This document shows, piece after piece, positions 16,724-25,188 of a stretch of DNA of 43,542 nucleotides (the stretch's first letter is position 1; each line of letters opens with the position of its first letter). Source of the DNA: a virus; the IMG/VR virus record IMGVR_UViG_3300020439_001732, positions 1 to 43,542 of that record. The stretch is one strand, 5' to 3'. Both the position numbers and the translations under genes were made by a program. The notes below the pieces were generated by a model. It searched no databases. It had not been told where the DNA came from and was given only the letters and a program-made list of their open reading frames with translations.

Positions 16724-17901
16724 TATTTATCAATCCTATGTAGTTCACTCAACGCATCAATTAGAGCACCTTTGGCATCTTCTACTCCACCTGGTGTAGC
16801 CCAACCTACAGTAGCGGCATTTATAGGACCTGGTGTAGGACCTGTTGGTGTTGCGATACCAGTTACATTACCAATGGCATCAACCAAAGCTATTAACCTA
16901 TCAACTAATGTTGTTCCTAAAATCATTTGTTCTTCAGCATCTTTATCACCTACCTTTACAATTGGTGATTCAATAACAACTTCAGTTACTGCTCCAATGG
17001 CCACACTACCTTGAGCTAACAATCCAATGTTACCACTATTCTTGGCATTAAAAACTATTCTATCTGAACTCACCAATACACTATTACCCTCATAAGGTTG
17101 TACTAATACTTTACTATCTATTGGTGGTGTAAATTTTAATTCTTGATTTGTTGTAAGATAAATACTTGAACCATCCGTATCAGCATTTTCAACTACTGGT
17201 TCTTTTTCGTTTCCCTCTTTTGTTTGACCAACATTTAAAATAATATTAGGTGAAATATCTCGATTAGGATTTTCTTCATTTTTTATATCACTACCTAAAC
17301 GAATACTATTTCCAAATCTTCCCTCTATAACTAAATCACCCTCACTTGGTAAAACTCTACGAGGGTCATTTAAGTTTGTATCTCTATCAATATAGTAACC
17401 AAGATTTGTACTATTCTCATCACCATCGGCGGCGGTTTTAGTTTCACCAACAAGAGTACCTTTTGATTTTAATTTACTAATTCCGTGTTGTGTATTAAAT
17501 GATGGATTACCAAATAAATTTACAGGTGACATATAAAAATCATTTCCAACCACTTTCATACCTACGAGTATTTCACCAACTATTGGTGTAATGTTCATAG
17601 ATGGGTTTATTGGTTTGAATATACCACACTCATCAATCGGAAGTCCTTGTTCCGAAACACAATATCTACCAATCACTGCACCTATATATTGATAATCAGG
17701 ATTACCATCTTCATCTAATGGAAAAGACGGTTTATCTGTATCAACAAGAACTTCTAAAACTTCTAATGGTTCTAATTCGAAAAATTGAGAAATTTCTTGA
17801 GTTTCTTTTATGAGTTTTAAAACTGAATCGGTAGTGTGGATTCTTTCGTTAACAATAGGACCTGATTTATTACCAAGTTTCTTTGTTTTTGTGTATGCCA
17901 T
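16723..17901 (-). CDS. Central baseplate spike, gp5-like without lysozyme domain
   Basis: 392 residues. Around residues 50-130 the sequence fits the OB-fold of gp5/VgrG spikes (DYQYIGAVIGRYCVSEQG; PIVGEILVGMKVVG). A linker and a long beta region follow with spike-like repeats: EGDLVIEGRFGNSIRLGSDI, GSSIYLTTNQELKFTPPID, NSVLVSSDRIVFNAKNSG and EVVIESPIVKVGD. This last series is typical of intertwined beta-prisms. No lysozyme (muramidase) segment is present, unlike T4 gp5 (575 residues). It is 4 nt downstream of another operon gene and upstream of gp25. Assigned as the membrane-piercing spike. Confidence 0.83.
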   Translation of the reverse strand: MAYTKTKKLGNKSGPIVNERIHTTDSVLKLIKETQEISQFFELEPLEVLEVLVDTDKPSFPLDEDGNPDYQYIGAVIGRYCVSEQGLPIDECGIFKPINPSMNITPIVGEILVGMKVVGNDFYMSPVNLFGNPSFNTQHGISKLKSKGTLVGETKTAADGDENSTNLGYYIDRDTNLNDPRRVLPSEGDLVIEGRFGNSIRLGSDIKNEENPNRDISPNIILNVGQTKEGNEKEPVVENADTDGSSIYLTTNQELKFTPPIDSKVLVQPYEGNSVLVSSDRIVFNAKNSGNIGLLAQGSVAIGAVTEVVIESPIVKVGDKDAEEQMILGTTLVDRLIALVDAIGNVTGIATPTGPTPGPINAATVGWATPGGVEDAKGALIDALSELHRIDK

Positions 17902-18282
17902 TTAATTACCTAAAGAAGATGTTATCTTATCACTTTCATCCTGTAATTCATTAACTGTATTTTGAATGTTACTCATTAATTGTTCTTTTTCAGCTTCGGT
18001 GAGACCAAATTCACCCTCACTATCAGAAGATTTAGAACCTTGTGCCAACCTCTGAACAATAGTTGCTAATTTAACTAATTGTTCATCGTTCTTCACATTA
18101 ATTTCCAAGTACTCTTTTAACATAGGAATAATTTGCACAGCGGTATCCCCATCTTTAATAAACCCAACTACCTCTTTCATCAGTACTTCTAATTGAGTTT
18201 TATTTTTCTTGGAATTATCGTAGATGTCTTTGAACACATCTGAAAGTGTTTTGCCTTCGAATATCTCGAAATCTATCGCCAT
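17902..18282 (-). CDS. First gene of the baseplate operon, helical protein of unknown function
   Basis: 126 residues, mostly helical and acidic (LSDVFKDIYDNSKKNKTQLE, LTEAEKEQLMSNIQNTVNEL). No signal or membrane segment. It begins the leftward late operon, with its start 54 nt downstream of the AT-rich motif at 18336, and only a weak ribosome site (AGGT) is visible. Its position suggests a structural or chaperone role for spike/hub assembly. No family recognised. Confidence 0.75.
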   Translation of the reverse strand: MAIDFEIFEGKTLSDVFKDIYDNSKKNKTQLEVLMKEVVGFIKDGDTAVQIIPMLKEYLEINVKNDEQLVKLATIVQRLAQGSKSSDSEGEFGLTEAEKEQLMSNIQNTVNELQDESDKITSSLGN

Positions 18283-18335
18283 AATATTACCTATGTTTAT
18301 TCAATAATAAATATTAAACTTCGAAAAAAGAGTGA

Positions 18336-18349
18336 TATATAAATATATA
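18336..18349 (-). promoter_or_regulatory. AT-rich candidate promoter motif for the baseplate operon
   Basis: Minus-strand reading is TATATATTTATATA, 13 of 14 bases equal to the motif at 7131 and 39865. It lies 54 nt before the first gene of the leftward baseplate operon, inside the divergent control region. It overlaps the plus-strand TATAAATA at 18338, so the same bases may serve both directions. Confidence 0.42.
18338..18345 (+). promoter_or_regulatory. T4-type late promoter -10 element (TATAAATA)
   Basis: An exact TATAAATA, the consensus late -10 of T4-like phages, recognised in T4 by gp55 with gp33 and the sliding clamp. It points toward the sole plus-strand gene, whose ATG is 93 nt further on. 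A gp55 gene is present at 18739. AT-richness makes chance matches possible, so confidence is moderate. Confidence 0.55.
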
Positions 18350-18377
18350 CTAAATAATGATTATTTTATATATACGA

Positions 18378-18419
18378 TAGTTATTACTAGTCAGGAAATC
18401 CTGACGTAATTGATAACTA
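18378..18419 (+). promoter_or_regulatory. Extended inverted repeat in the leader of the plus-strand gene
   Basis: The core GTCAGGA-AA-TCCTGAC (18390-18405) is a perfect 7-bp inverted repeat. It is flanked by TTAC/GTAA and by the outer arms TAGTTAT (18378-18384) and ATAACTA (18413-18419). In the transcript this makes a long interrupted hairpin ending just before GGGAG (18422-18426). As DNA it could be an operator for a dimeric regulator between the divergent promoters; as RNA it could stabilise the message. Confidence 0.65.
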
Positions 18420-18437
18420 ACGGGAGATAAAAACCAT

Positions 18438-18659
18438 ATGAAGGAAATCATAACACTCGTAAAAGGCTATGTAGATGATTTAGTTCATCTTATGATGTCT
18501 TTTGTTGCCATTGGTGCTGTTTCTGAAGTAATCTTTGGAAGTGGTATCTTTGGTGTTAATGTTATTGGTAACCTAACACTAATCATAAATAAATTCGGCG
18601 AATCCGGTTTCGCTGGATTAGTCGCTTTATTGGTGTTAGTGGGTTTATTCCGTAAGTAG
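18438..18659 (+). CDS. 73-residue two-span membrane protein, sole plus-strand gene
   Basis: Starts MKEIITLVKGYVDDLVHLMM after a GGGAG site 11 nt upstream. Two hydrophobic stretches are visible, at about residues 15-37 (LVHLMMSFVAIGAVSEVIFG) and 57-71 (GFAGLVALLVLVGLF), ending RK; a Gly/Asn-rich loop separates them. It has its own promoter-like element, hairpin leader and strong terminator, a layout expected for an abundant transcript. No holin or coat family is recognised. Size and topology would suit a small holin or a membrane modulator. The ORF is real given its signals; the function is unknown. Confidence 0.85.
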   Translation: MKEIITLVKGYVDDLVHLMMSFVAIGAVSEVIFGSGIFGVNVIGNLTLIINKFGESGFAGLVALLVLVGLFRK

Positions 18660-18680
18660 TACTATATCGGATAGATAGAG

Positions 18681-18712
18681 AAAAGGGGAGTCATCCGAGG
18701 CTCCCCTTTTTT
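18681..18712 (+). terminator. Bidirectional rho-independent terminator
   Basis: GGGGAG (18685-18690) and CTCCCC (18701-18706) form a perfect stem around a 10-nt loop, with AAAA before and six T after. The T-run serves the plus-strand gene ending at 18659. The A-run gives a U-tract on the minus strand, serving gp55, which ends at 18739. It separates the converging transcripts. Confidence 0.93.
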
Positions 18713-18738
18713 GTTTCTAAGAAGTGGTCGAAACCTCT

Positions 18739-19458
18739 TTAAAACCAGCTACCTGTATAACGTGTTTCAACAGAACCAGTAGCTAAGAAGTTCCGTTGTA
18801 GGTGTACGTGATGTTTCTTCATCACGTTGACGACTCTGGTGATGTGTTGTGTATTTGAGCCAGTCATTTCTCGGATGAGTATATATAAAGCCTTCTTGTT
18901 GAAGTTATCAATGTTATCTCTCATTTCAATCAACTCAACAACGGCATTTGCAACATCCAAATCTTTCTTCCGTTTAAATACAGAAGTAAGATTGTTTCTC
19001 CAATATTCAGCCAATTCACGAACATAATCTTGTTTAGAACTACGAGATTCTTTGTTTCTCGCCTCAATAACTGGATCACGTTTGTAATCTAAAACATCGG
19101 AAGCATCGTGTTGTTTCATTCTCTTGTAGTTATTGTTGTTGTGTAGAATCAAGTAGTTCTTCGCAACAATACTAAAGTATGAGAATGCTTTACCCTTACC
19201 CTCAGTAAACTTATGGATATTCATATATAGAAAAGATACAACCTCGTGTTTTACATCTTCACTTGGTACATCGAAGTAATAAAACTTAAAGGTGTGTATA
19301 ATATTTTCTGCAAGTTTCTCAAATGCATTTCTAATGTGTTCATTATAGATACGTTCACGCATATGAGGTCTATCTTCCTTATTGTGTCGGATGATAGCTT
19401 TTTCGGTGTTATCGGTGAAGTAATATCTTGTTGAACCTTTTTTTGCTTTTCTTGGCAT
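18739..19458 (-). CDS. 55: Late-transcription sigma factor gp55-like
   Basis: 239 residues (T4 gp55 is 185). The sigma-2-like core is visible: AFEKLAENIIHTFKFYYF, VKHEVVSFLYMNIHKF, GKAFSYFSIVAKNYLI, as in gp55 homologues of T4-like phages. gp55 replaces sigma70 on RNA polymerase and reads late promoters (TATAAATA in T4). The C-terminus ends TRYTGSWF, a short hydrophobic tail like the clamp-binding epitope at the end of T4 gp55 (inferred). The ATG overlaps the preceding stop (TAATG). The operon begins at the TTGACA-type promoter at 20515, so the late sigma factor would be made from an early/middle promoter. Confidence 0.93.
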   Translation of the reverse strand: MPRKAKKGSTRYYFTDNTEKAIIRHNKEDRPHMRERIYNEHIRNAFEKLAENIIHTFKFYYFDVPSEDVKHEVVSFLYMNIHKFTEGKGKAFSYFSIVAKNYLILHNNNNYKRMKQHDASDVLDYKRDPVIEARNKESRSSKQDYVRELAEYWRNNLTSVFKRKKDLDVANAVVELIEMRDNIDNFNKKALYILIREMTGSNTQHITRVVNVMKKHHVHLQRNFLATGSVETRYTGSWF

Positions 19459-19709
19459 TATATATCCTCTTTAGTTATTTCGTTTAATTCAGTTACTGTA
19501 TCTTTGATACCAGCGAATACAGTTCCAATCTCATCATCAGATTCAAACTTACCCTCTGAATCTAATGCGGTTAGTATATCATTTGTATCATTGACCTTTT
19601 GTGTAAAGTTTTCTATCCACGTTTCTAATCTTTCAACTTTTTGAAATTGATTATATGTGGTATAACTTAACGTTATTGTAAGTATTCCTAAGATTATTTC
19701 TACAATCAT
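19458..19709 (-). CDS. Small single-span membrane protein upstream of gp55
   Basis: 83 residues. The N-terminal 20 are hydrophobic (MIVEIILGILTITLSYTTYN) and form one span or signal anchor. The rest is acidic and helical (VERLETWIENFTQKVNDTND; GIKDTVTELNEITKEDI). The start overlaps the HD-hydrolase stop as ATGA and its own stop overlaps the gp55 ATG, so it is translationally coupled on both sides. No family recognised. Confidence 0.75.
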   Translation of the reverse strand: MIVEIILGILTITLSYTTYNQFQKVERLETWIENFTQKVNDTNDILTALDSEGKFESDDEIGTVFAGIKDTVTELNEITKEDI

Positions 19710-20482
19710 TTTTTCGCTCCAAACAACTCATCAAATAAATCCTTTGGTGAATCACCTGTGAGTTTAGTTTCTACTTCAGTCTTTACAGCCTCTTTAATAT
19801 TACTAACAGATTTATTAACCTTTTTGGTTTGTACTTGTTGTAATTGTTTCCATTCAGATTTCTCTGTAACAGTTGCCATATGGTCAGCCCAATGAATAAC
19901 ATAAGGTAGTGCTGAATGGAAAGCGTGTTCTGGTTTAAAGGTTTTGAAGTATTGAATATTGGCATCATCATACATACCATCACTACATTTGATTGCCAGA
20001 TATTCTTGTTGTGATACTTTGATTCCAAAGTGTTGTAGTAAGTAAAGTGCCCTATCGGTAACACTCATAAATTGCATTTCAGGATTTTGGGTAAACCACT
20101 CATTGAGTTTCTTACGTCTCCAATCATCCTCTTGTGGTAAATAATATTCGTGTTCTAAATCACCAACCTTACCTAAGTCGTGATGCATTGCCGAGAACAC
20201 TAATTCTTCATCGGTAAAATCAACTGTTCCACCAACGTTTTCAAATACTTGTTTTATTTGTTTGGCACATTCCACGATATGTAATACGTGTTCAATGTAA
20301 CCACCAGCAAAACAATAATGATAATTTGGTTTACCACTCGCAGGTGCAACAATCATTCTATCTTCAAAGAACTTGTACATTTCTTTTAATTTTGTACCTC
20401 GTTCTTCATCGAAAGTTTCATCAATTACATTTAGTAACTTCTGATAATTTTCAATCAATTGTTCTTGTGTTAAATCTTTCAT
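19706..20482 (-). CDS. HD-domain metal-dependent phosphohydrolase
   Basis: 258 residues. The HD motif set is clear: GGYIEHVLHI with His65, SAMHHDLGKVGDLEHE with His101-Asp102, and a final Asp in IHWADHMATV near residue 200. Such enzymes hydrolyse phosphomonoesters or phosphodiesters of nucleotides using two metal ions. The C-terminal 50 residues are a Lys-rich tail ending DLFDELFGAKK. It is the first gene after the TTGACA-type promoter at 20515. A homologous HD protein next to gp55 is familiar from T4-like marine phages. The substrate cannot be read from sequence. Confidence 0.85.
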   Translation of the reverse strand: MKDLTQEQLIENYQKLLNVIDETFDEERGTKLKEMYKFFEDRMIVAPASGKPNYHYCFAGGYIEHVLHIVECAKQIKQVFENVGGTVDFTDEELVFSAMHHDLGKVGDLEHEYYLPQEDDWRRKKLNEWFTQNPEMQFMSVTDRALYLLQHFGIKVSQQEYLAIKCSDGMYDDANIQYFKTFKPEHAFHSALPYVIHWADHMATVTEKSEWKQLQQVQTKKVNKSVSNIKEAVKTEVETKLTGDSPKDLFDELFGAKK

Positions 20483-20514
20483 AATCTTTGTAAATCTCCA
20501 ATTTAAGATATGTT

Positions 20515-20544
20515 AATATACGACATTTTCTATATACTTGTCAA
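20515..20544 (-). promoter_or_regulatory. Sigma70-like promoter for the HD/gp55 operon
   Basis: Minus strand: TTGACA (20544-20539), an 18-nt spacer ending in CG, then TATATT (20520-20515), 33 nt before the ATG at 20482. The same layout with AAGACTTGAC upstream recurs at 35605 and 36458. It overlaps the last codons of the PLP-enzyme gene. Confidence 0.82.
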
Positions 20545-21381
20545 GTCTTTTTTTGCAATTTTTTCCATATTTTCTCCACCAAGATTATAGAATAAAGTTT
20601 TACCCTCTAACTTATTATTCTGTAACCACCACCAAGCTTTCTTATCCCAATTACCATTACACGGAAATGGTGTTTCTAAATAATCCATAGTATCGAAAAA
20701 ATCTTGTTCTGCTTCTGATATGTAAACATTATTATGGTGATACACATCCCACTTCTTTAACATTCTAATAATAGATGTTTCACCAGCGGTGGTAATCAAG
20801 TAAGCTTTCTTTTGTGGTATGAAGTTATCGTAATCCATAAAACCTTTTAATACACCAGCACCTGTTACACCACTTCCAGCGTTCAATACAATATTATCAA
20901 AATCATATTCTTTTTGTATATCACTTACTCTATCAGAAAAATAATTTATATATTCAGGATGATTAAATGCATATGGCATCATTTGATAATCTTTTTCTTC
21001 TGCAACTCGTTTCACATAAGTTTCCACGATATCAAGTAGGTTAGGTTTTACTGGTACTAACTCTACATCATAACTTGAAATCTTATCTAATATTTCTTGT
21101 GGATAATTTTTACTATTTGGATATGCGATTTTTATATCCCATCCTAATTCTCTACCAATGTAAGCAAGTGCCCATCCACTATAACTTACTCTAACGGATA
21201 AATGTATTAATGGTTTGTTCTTATCTAAATCACCACTTTCTAATACTCTACGTATACCTTCCATTTTAGCCCACGGTGGTAAATCCATATCACCATTAAA
21301 TAAATCATCTCGTTTTACCCAAACCTCTTGTTCACCACAAGTGTGTTTTTCTATGGGTGTATCAAAATTAAAGTAGAGCAT
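20530..21381 (-). CDS. PLP-dependent enzyme, fold type II (ACC deaminase/D-cysteine desulfhydrase-like)
   Basis: 283 residues. VKRDDLFNGDMDLPPWAKME contains the lysine (about Lys39) expected to bind PLP. LSVRVSYSGWALAYIGRELG matches the 'S.G.sNHg.A.A' helix region with substitutions, and NAGSGVTGAGVLKG (169-180) is the phosphate-binding glycine loop. The family includes ACC deaminase and D-cysteine desulfhydrase, which act on small amino acids. The usual 'GGNK' is changed to 'PWAKMEG', so specificity may differ. It overlaps the Asp/Asn-hydroxylase-like gene by 14 nt and is the last gene of the cassette; its stop lies within the next promoter. Confidence 0.78.
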   Translation of the reverse strand: MLYFNFDTPIEKHTCGEQEVWVKRDDLFNGDMDLPPWAKMEGIRRVLESGDLDKNKPLIHLSVRVSYSGWALAYIGRELGWDIKIAYPNSKNYPQEILDKISSYDVELVPVKPNLLDIVETYVKRVAEEKDYQMMPYAFNHPEYINYFSDRVSDIQKEYDFDNIVLNAGSGVTGAGVLKGFMDYDNFIPQKKAYLITTAGETSIIRMLKKWDVYHHNNVYISEAEQDFFDTMDYLETPFPCNGNWDKKAWWWLQNNKLEGKTLFYNLGGENMEKIAKKDLTSI

Positions 21382-22546
21382 CTAAATGCCTTTGTTCACA
21401 TTCGATATCCATAATAACGTGGAATCGAAAATTCTTAGATTCATTTCTAACCCAATGTGGTTTTCTTTTATCCATATAATAATACTCACCAACTTTTAAT
21501 CTATGGTCAATCTCTTCACCATCTAAACCAATTTGTGTAAATACACAATCATCATCAACTTGTAATGGAAAGTGTACTCGTAATGATTGACCAACTTTAG
21601 GTCCGTTCTTAGTTTTGTAATCCCAACTATCATAACCAATATCAGTATGCCTTTGTATCAAACCTTTATGTGGTTCAACTCTTGTGATTACCAACCACGT
21701 ACATTGACCAACCGTAGTTATCTTATCCACGATACTTTGTAACTTAGGTAACGATTCTAATATCTTAGTATCTGTAGGACTATCTGGTCTGATTGGTACA
21801 ATCTCAATCGTGTACCAAGTTTTTTCAGGACCACCATAGTTTCCATTTATACCATCGTATGACCACGGATTTAGTGCATCTTCATAGTTTATGATTTCTT
21901 GTACTAATTCAGAACATTCTTTTTTTGTTATTGGTGAATCAATATCAATTTTCTTAATTGTAATATCTTCGTGTTGTTGTACACCTGGTTGTTCTTTTTC
22001 TCCACAATAATATAATCCACGTACCTCAGAACCAACTGCGGTTATTTTACTTGATAACCACTTAGCCCCAATCATATCCATAAACTTCTTATCTTCTTTT
22101 AATTCCATATTGATTTCAGTAAACCATATATCTCGTTTTGTTGAAAAGAAACCATTATCTTCTTCACGTTCTTTTTGTATAGATTCTAACAACTCATTTT
22201 CATAACCATCTTTGTATGCGAATCTTGTAACTTGTAAATCACCTTTACTTAATGTACCAACTATATCATCAGCAATATCTTTTATACCACGATTACTTTT
22301 ACTTTCTTTTATAAAGTATGCCCATACTAATTCATCATCTACTTTTTTAAATTTATAACAACCTTTATCATTTTCATCATAAATGTTTTTCCAATTTACT
22401 TTTTTAAACGGGTCAAGATTTTTTTCTTTTGTAGCTATAGGTTGTTCTTGATGTTGTGGTGGTACATCATACTCTTGGAAAAATTTAGCTTCCAACTTAT
22501 AACTCTCTTTTATATTATCTGGTATTTCACTTGTTTTTAAAACCAT
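21368..22546 (-). CDS. Aspartyl/asparaginyl beta-hydroxylase-like 2-oxoglutarate/Fe(II) oxygenase with extra N-terminal domain
   Basis: 392 residues. The C-terminal 150 hold the metal triad: RHTDIGYD (His300, Asp302), [18 protein letters not shown], and [19 protein letters not shown] with His364 and Arg374 as the 2-oxoglutarate ligand. This pattern matches Asp/Asn hydroxylases. The N-terminal 190 residues are a separate domain with [20 protein letters not shown], faintly acetyltransferase-like, which I cannot assign. A GGAG precedes the ATG, which overlaps the upstream stop. The substrate is unknown; a peptide, an amino acid or a modified base are possible. Confidence 0.82.
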   Translation of the reverse strand: MVLKTSEIPDNIKESYKLEAKFFQEYDVPPQHQEQPIATKEKNLDPFKKVNWKNIYDENDKGCYKFKKVDDELVWAYFIKESKSNRGIKDIADDIVGTLSKGDLQVTRFAYKDGYENELLESIQKEREEDNGFFSTKRDIWFTEINMELKEDKKFMDMIGAKWLSSKITAVGSEVRGLYYCGEKEQPGVQQHEDITIKKIDIDSPITKKECSELVQEIINYEDALNPWSYDGINGNYGGPEKTWYTIEIVPIRPDSPTDTKILESLPKLQSIVDKITTVGQCTWLVITRVEPHKGLIQRHTDIGYDSWDYKTKNGPKVGQSLRVHFPLQVDDDCVFTQIGLDGEEIDHRLKVGEYYYMDKRKPHWVRNESKNFRFHVIMDIECEQRHLDALL

Positions 22547-23337
22547 TTATTTATTCTCCTTTCGAGAATAGGATTTTCAACATTATTATCTAAACAACTC
22601 TGAATGATTTCAGAAAGTTTTTTGTGGTCGTTTTTATGACCAAGATAATCCCAACTCATATGTTTTGTGTATGTAACTTTATTTGTTTGTAATAACTCAT
22701 CACGTAATTCAGTACCTAATGTATCTATAAATATGCTTTTAATTTTCTTTTCTTCAATTAATTTTAAAAGGTCTTTATTATTATGTGTTTTAGCTCTACT
22801 GATAGAAACAAAATTTATATCACTTGTATTTTTAAACAACTCATAATTAAACATCCCTTCAGTAGATTCATTTAGTGATACACAAGAAACTATATTTGTA
22901 ATCCCACCACCAATAGATATATTTTTAATTTTAGTTTTACTATCAATCACAATATAAATTCCATCTATAAGTTCTTGTAATCTTTTTGAAATACTACCAT
23001 TTCCAAATATAATAGTTTTTCCATCAACTAACTTATCTTTAATCCAATGTGCACATCCATCAGTATTAGGATTCGTGGCCACAACTCCAACACCATATTT
23101 AGAACATAATTCTAAATTGATACTATCTGTGCCGTGACCACGATATACTACCCATTCGAGAGCTGGATACCTATCCAATGTAGTTTTTCCAACTTTACTG
23201 AACTTGGTTGATATAACCTTAATCTCATTAACAGGTATGTGGTCTCCATTTTCCATAGCACCTAAAACATAGGAATCGGAAATGAATTCCTCTACACCTT
23301 GTAAATCAGATTTATCTTTTAGCAGAATATTTTTCAT
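22537..23337 (-). CDS. D-2-hydroxyacid-dehydrogenase-like protein, degenerate
   Basis: 266 residues from ATG 23337; the upstream ATG at 23433 lies deep in the preceding gene and is less likely. The N-terminal part reads like a hydroxyacid dehydrogenase: [39 protein letters not shown]. The nucleotide-binding loop is [19 protein letters not shown], a 'GxGxxxxR' form in place of the usual GxGxxG. C-terminal: [17 protein letters not shown] and [11 protein letters not shown], resembling the final catalytic His region. It is shorter than the family (about 320), and the middle is reduced, so activity is uncertain. It overlaps the genes on both sides. Confidence 0.66.
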   Translation of the reverse strand: MKNILLKDKSDLQGVEEFISDSYVLGAMENGDHIPVNEIKVISTKFSKVGKTTLDRYPALEWVVYRGHGTDSINLELCSKYGVGVVATNPNTDGCAHWIKDKLVDGKTIIFGNGSISKRLQELIDGIYIVIDSKTKIKNISIGGGITNIVSCVSLNESTEGMFNYELFKNTSDINFVSISRAKTHNNKDLLKLIEEKKIKSIFIDTLGTELRDELLQTNKVTYTKHMSWDYLGHKNDHKKLSEIIQSCLDNNVENPILERRINKWF

Positions 23338-23752
23338 AGTATAAAATCTTTTTTGGTTCTCTATTTTCTTTTGGTAAATATATTTCGGCTTCAAATCCTT
23401 CAAGTGGTTCACCTCTTTTTTTATAAACCGCATAGAAAGTATTTATTATATAATCCGATATATCTTTTTTATCTCGTATAAATTTATTTTGGTAATTAAA
23501 AATTATATCATTTAATCTAATACCCACAGGTATAATATGTTCAAGATGTAATCCTGAAGTGTTTTTACTATTATGTTCTGTAAGTATATTAACATTTGAT
23601 GATAACCTTGCTTGTTCCGATAACCATACACCTTGTTCTTTGATGAGTACATCATCATATTTACGAAGTGTTTTATTCATTATATCTTTGTCAATGTTTC
23701 CGCCTTTACAATATTCAGCGAGTAAAACAAACAAGGTATCATCAAACTTCAT
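23312..23752 (-). CDS. HNH-like protein of the enzyme cassette
   Basis: 146 residues. [16 protein letters not shown], followed by NYQNKF, resembles the core of HNH nucleases ('LEHiiP...n..N'). Upstream it is helical ([20 protein letters not shown]). No zinc-binding cysteine pairs are seen. The C-terminus is Lys/Glu/Tyr-rich ([20 protein letters not shown]). It starts just after the ParB-like gene stop and overlaps the dehydrogenase-like gene by 26 nt. It may be a nuclease acting with the ParB-like protein, but the motif is weak. Confidence 0.6.
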   Translation of the reverse strand: MKFDDTLFVLLAEYCKGGNIDKDIMNKTLRKYDDVLIKEQGVWLSEQARLSSNVNILTEHNSKNTSGLHLEHIIPVGIRLNDIIFNYQNKFIRDKKDISDYIINTFYAVYKKRGEPLEGFEAEIYLPKENREPKKILYYEKYSAKR

Positions 23753-23753
23753 A

Positions 23754-24917
23754 CTAATAGTCCGATAAAGTATCTTTTAAATACTCACGTTGGAACTCTC
23801 TGAAACTAATCAAAGAGTGTACTTCCTCACTACTATGTTGTGGTAAGAAAGCAACGAAATGTATTAGTTCACGAACTTCTTTAGAAAACATTTTACGCAG
23901 TTCAATCATTCTTCGTGCGTATGTTTTTCTATCGTGTAATAAGTTACCAGCATCTAAAGTATCTGTTGATAAGAAAATATGAATAGGTGTTTTTTCACCT
24001 TGGTCAGCCATATGTTCTGTTGCCAAAAAGATATCATTAGCATTTCTATCGATACGATTAGAAGGCCAGTACAACGAAACACTTTTTAAGTGTGGTTGTG
24101 CAATGTCCAACTTACTGAACTTACTATTACTATTAGAAGAGATTACTAAGTTATTAATCTGAATATCCCCATAATGGAATTCATCTTCATAATACCTATC
24201 AACCCATTCTTGACCATCTGCGAAAGTAGATAACTTTGTAGCAACACCATCCAAGTCGATAAGTCTACGAACCTTCTTCATCACTTCACGAATCTGTTTG
24301 TATCTTGTCCATAAACGAGATCCGTTTCTCTTCATCTTCTTCAACTCTTTCTCAAGATACTTCAACCGCACTTCAGGTGTACCAGGATATTCGGCTATCA
24401 TATTATAAGCACCTTTAACATAATCACTCATCCCAGCATTGTTAACTGCTTTTCTATTAGCATTTTCTTCAAGTCCAATTACTGCCAAGATAAATTTAAC
24501 TTCTTGTTTTGATAAACCATCTTGTAACTGAATTACAACTGATGGTAAGTTCTTATCAAACTTTGTTTCATCAGCATCATCAGCAGCAGTTAATCTATGC
24601 ATACATAACCTACCAAAATGTCCTTTTGGTTTTGATAACTTTGAAGTATCATCATTGTATTCATTGTTCTTAAAGATAATGATGGGCTCCTCCTCTTCGA
24701 GAAACCCATCGTTTTCAAAAGACTCAACCAGTAAATTCTTTACATTCTGATTGATGCCTTTATCACGAGCAAGATTTTTTTGATTATTAAAATCTATGTC
24801 GTCAATGTGAACCAACGTTACGTCGTTCACTTTTTTAATATATGTTGGATAATTTTTTTCAAGATTCAATACCCAATTTGGTATTGTAAAACTTCCAACA
24901 CTTTTGGTAACATTCAT
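23754..24917 (-). CDS. ParB-like N-terminal domain protein
   Basis: 387 residues from ATG 24917, chosen because AGGAG sits 7 nt upstream; the longer ORF from 24959 lacks this. Residues about 35-145 follow the ParB/Srx layout: VTLVHIDDIDF, ARDKGINQNVKNLLVESFEN, EEEEPIIIFKNN, then GRLCMHRLTAADDADETKFD in the position of the ParB 'GHHRl.A' box. The middle is helical and basic (KKMKRNGSRLWTRYKQIREV). ParB-like domains in phages act as nucleases or NTP-dependent switches and occur in nucleic acid modification operons. It is followed by four overlapping enzyme genes, so all are probably co-made. A true partition role is unlikely without ParA. Confidence 0.6.
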   Translation of the reverse strand: MNVTKSVGSFTIPNWVLNLEKNYPTYIKKVNDVTLVHIDDIDFNNQKNLARDKGINQNVKNLLVESFENDGFLEEEEPIIIFKNNEYNDDTSKLSKPKGHFGRLCMHRLTAADDADETKFDKNLPSVVIQLQDGLSKQEVKFILAVIGLEENANRKAVNNAGMSDYVKGAYNMIAEYPGTPEVRLKYLEKELKKMKRNGSRLWTRYKQIREVMKKVRRLIDLDGVATKLSTFADGQEWVDRYYEDEFHYGDIQINNLVISSNSNSKFSKLDIAQPHLKSVSLYWPSNRIDRNANDIFLATEHMADQGEKTPIHIFLSTDTLDAGNLLHDRKTYARRMIELRKMFSKEVRELIHFVAFLPQHSSEEVHSLISFREFQREYLKDTLSDY

Positions 24918-24969
24918 ATTGTTACTCCTATTGTTATGTTGAAAGGTTTTATTTAACAACTCACCTAAA

Positions 24970-25107
24970 TTAAAGTTGCCTTGGTAACGGATTCTCGAAG
25001 TCTACGTTTCTCTGTTTCTCTATAAAAGAGTATCCTTGTTTCGCTTCACTCGCCGTTCCGATTATGTTCTTGATGATAATACCCGCTTCAGAGTATTTCA
25101 TCTCCAT
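24970..25107 (-). CDS. 45-residue small protein ahead of the ParB-like gene
   Basis: The frame from ATG 25107 to TAA at 24970 encodes MEMKYSEAGIIIKNIIGTAS and then a polar tail ending ENPLPRQL. An alternative start is the second ATG at 25101, with GGAG directly before it. Base use is phage-like and the ORF fills the gap between AsnB and the ParB-like gene. No motif recognised. The upstream 80 nt (25108-25188) is AT-rich and may hold a promoter (AACATATTTT, ATATATAT), but no clear pair of elements is seen. Confidence 0.5.
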   Translation of the reverse strand: MEMKYSEAGIIIKNIIGTASEAKQGYSFIEKQRNVDFENPLPRQL

Positions 25108-25188
25108 CAAAGAACATAACTTTTTAGGATTTAAAATATGTTATATATATGTATATATCATCGAGGTTTCCCAAACTGTATTTTATTT

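Noticed and set aside
23338-23433. Upstream start for the dehydrogenase-like gene
   Set aside because: It lies well inside the HNH-like gene and adds a Lys-rich segment unlike the family.
23754-24917. ParB partition gene of a plasmid-like phage
   Set aside because: No ParA and no centromere-like repeats; the domain occurs in many phage enzymes.
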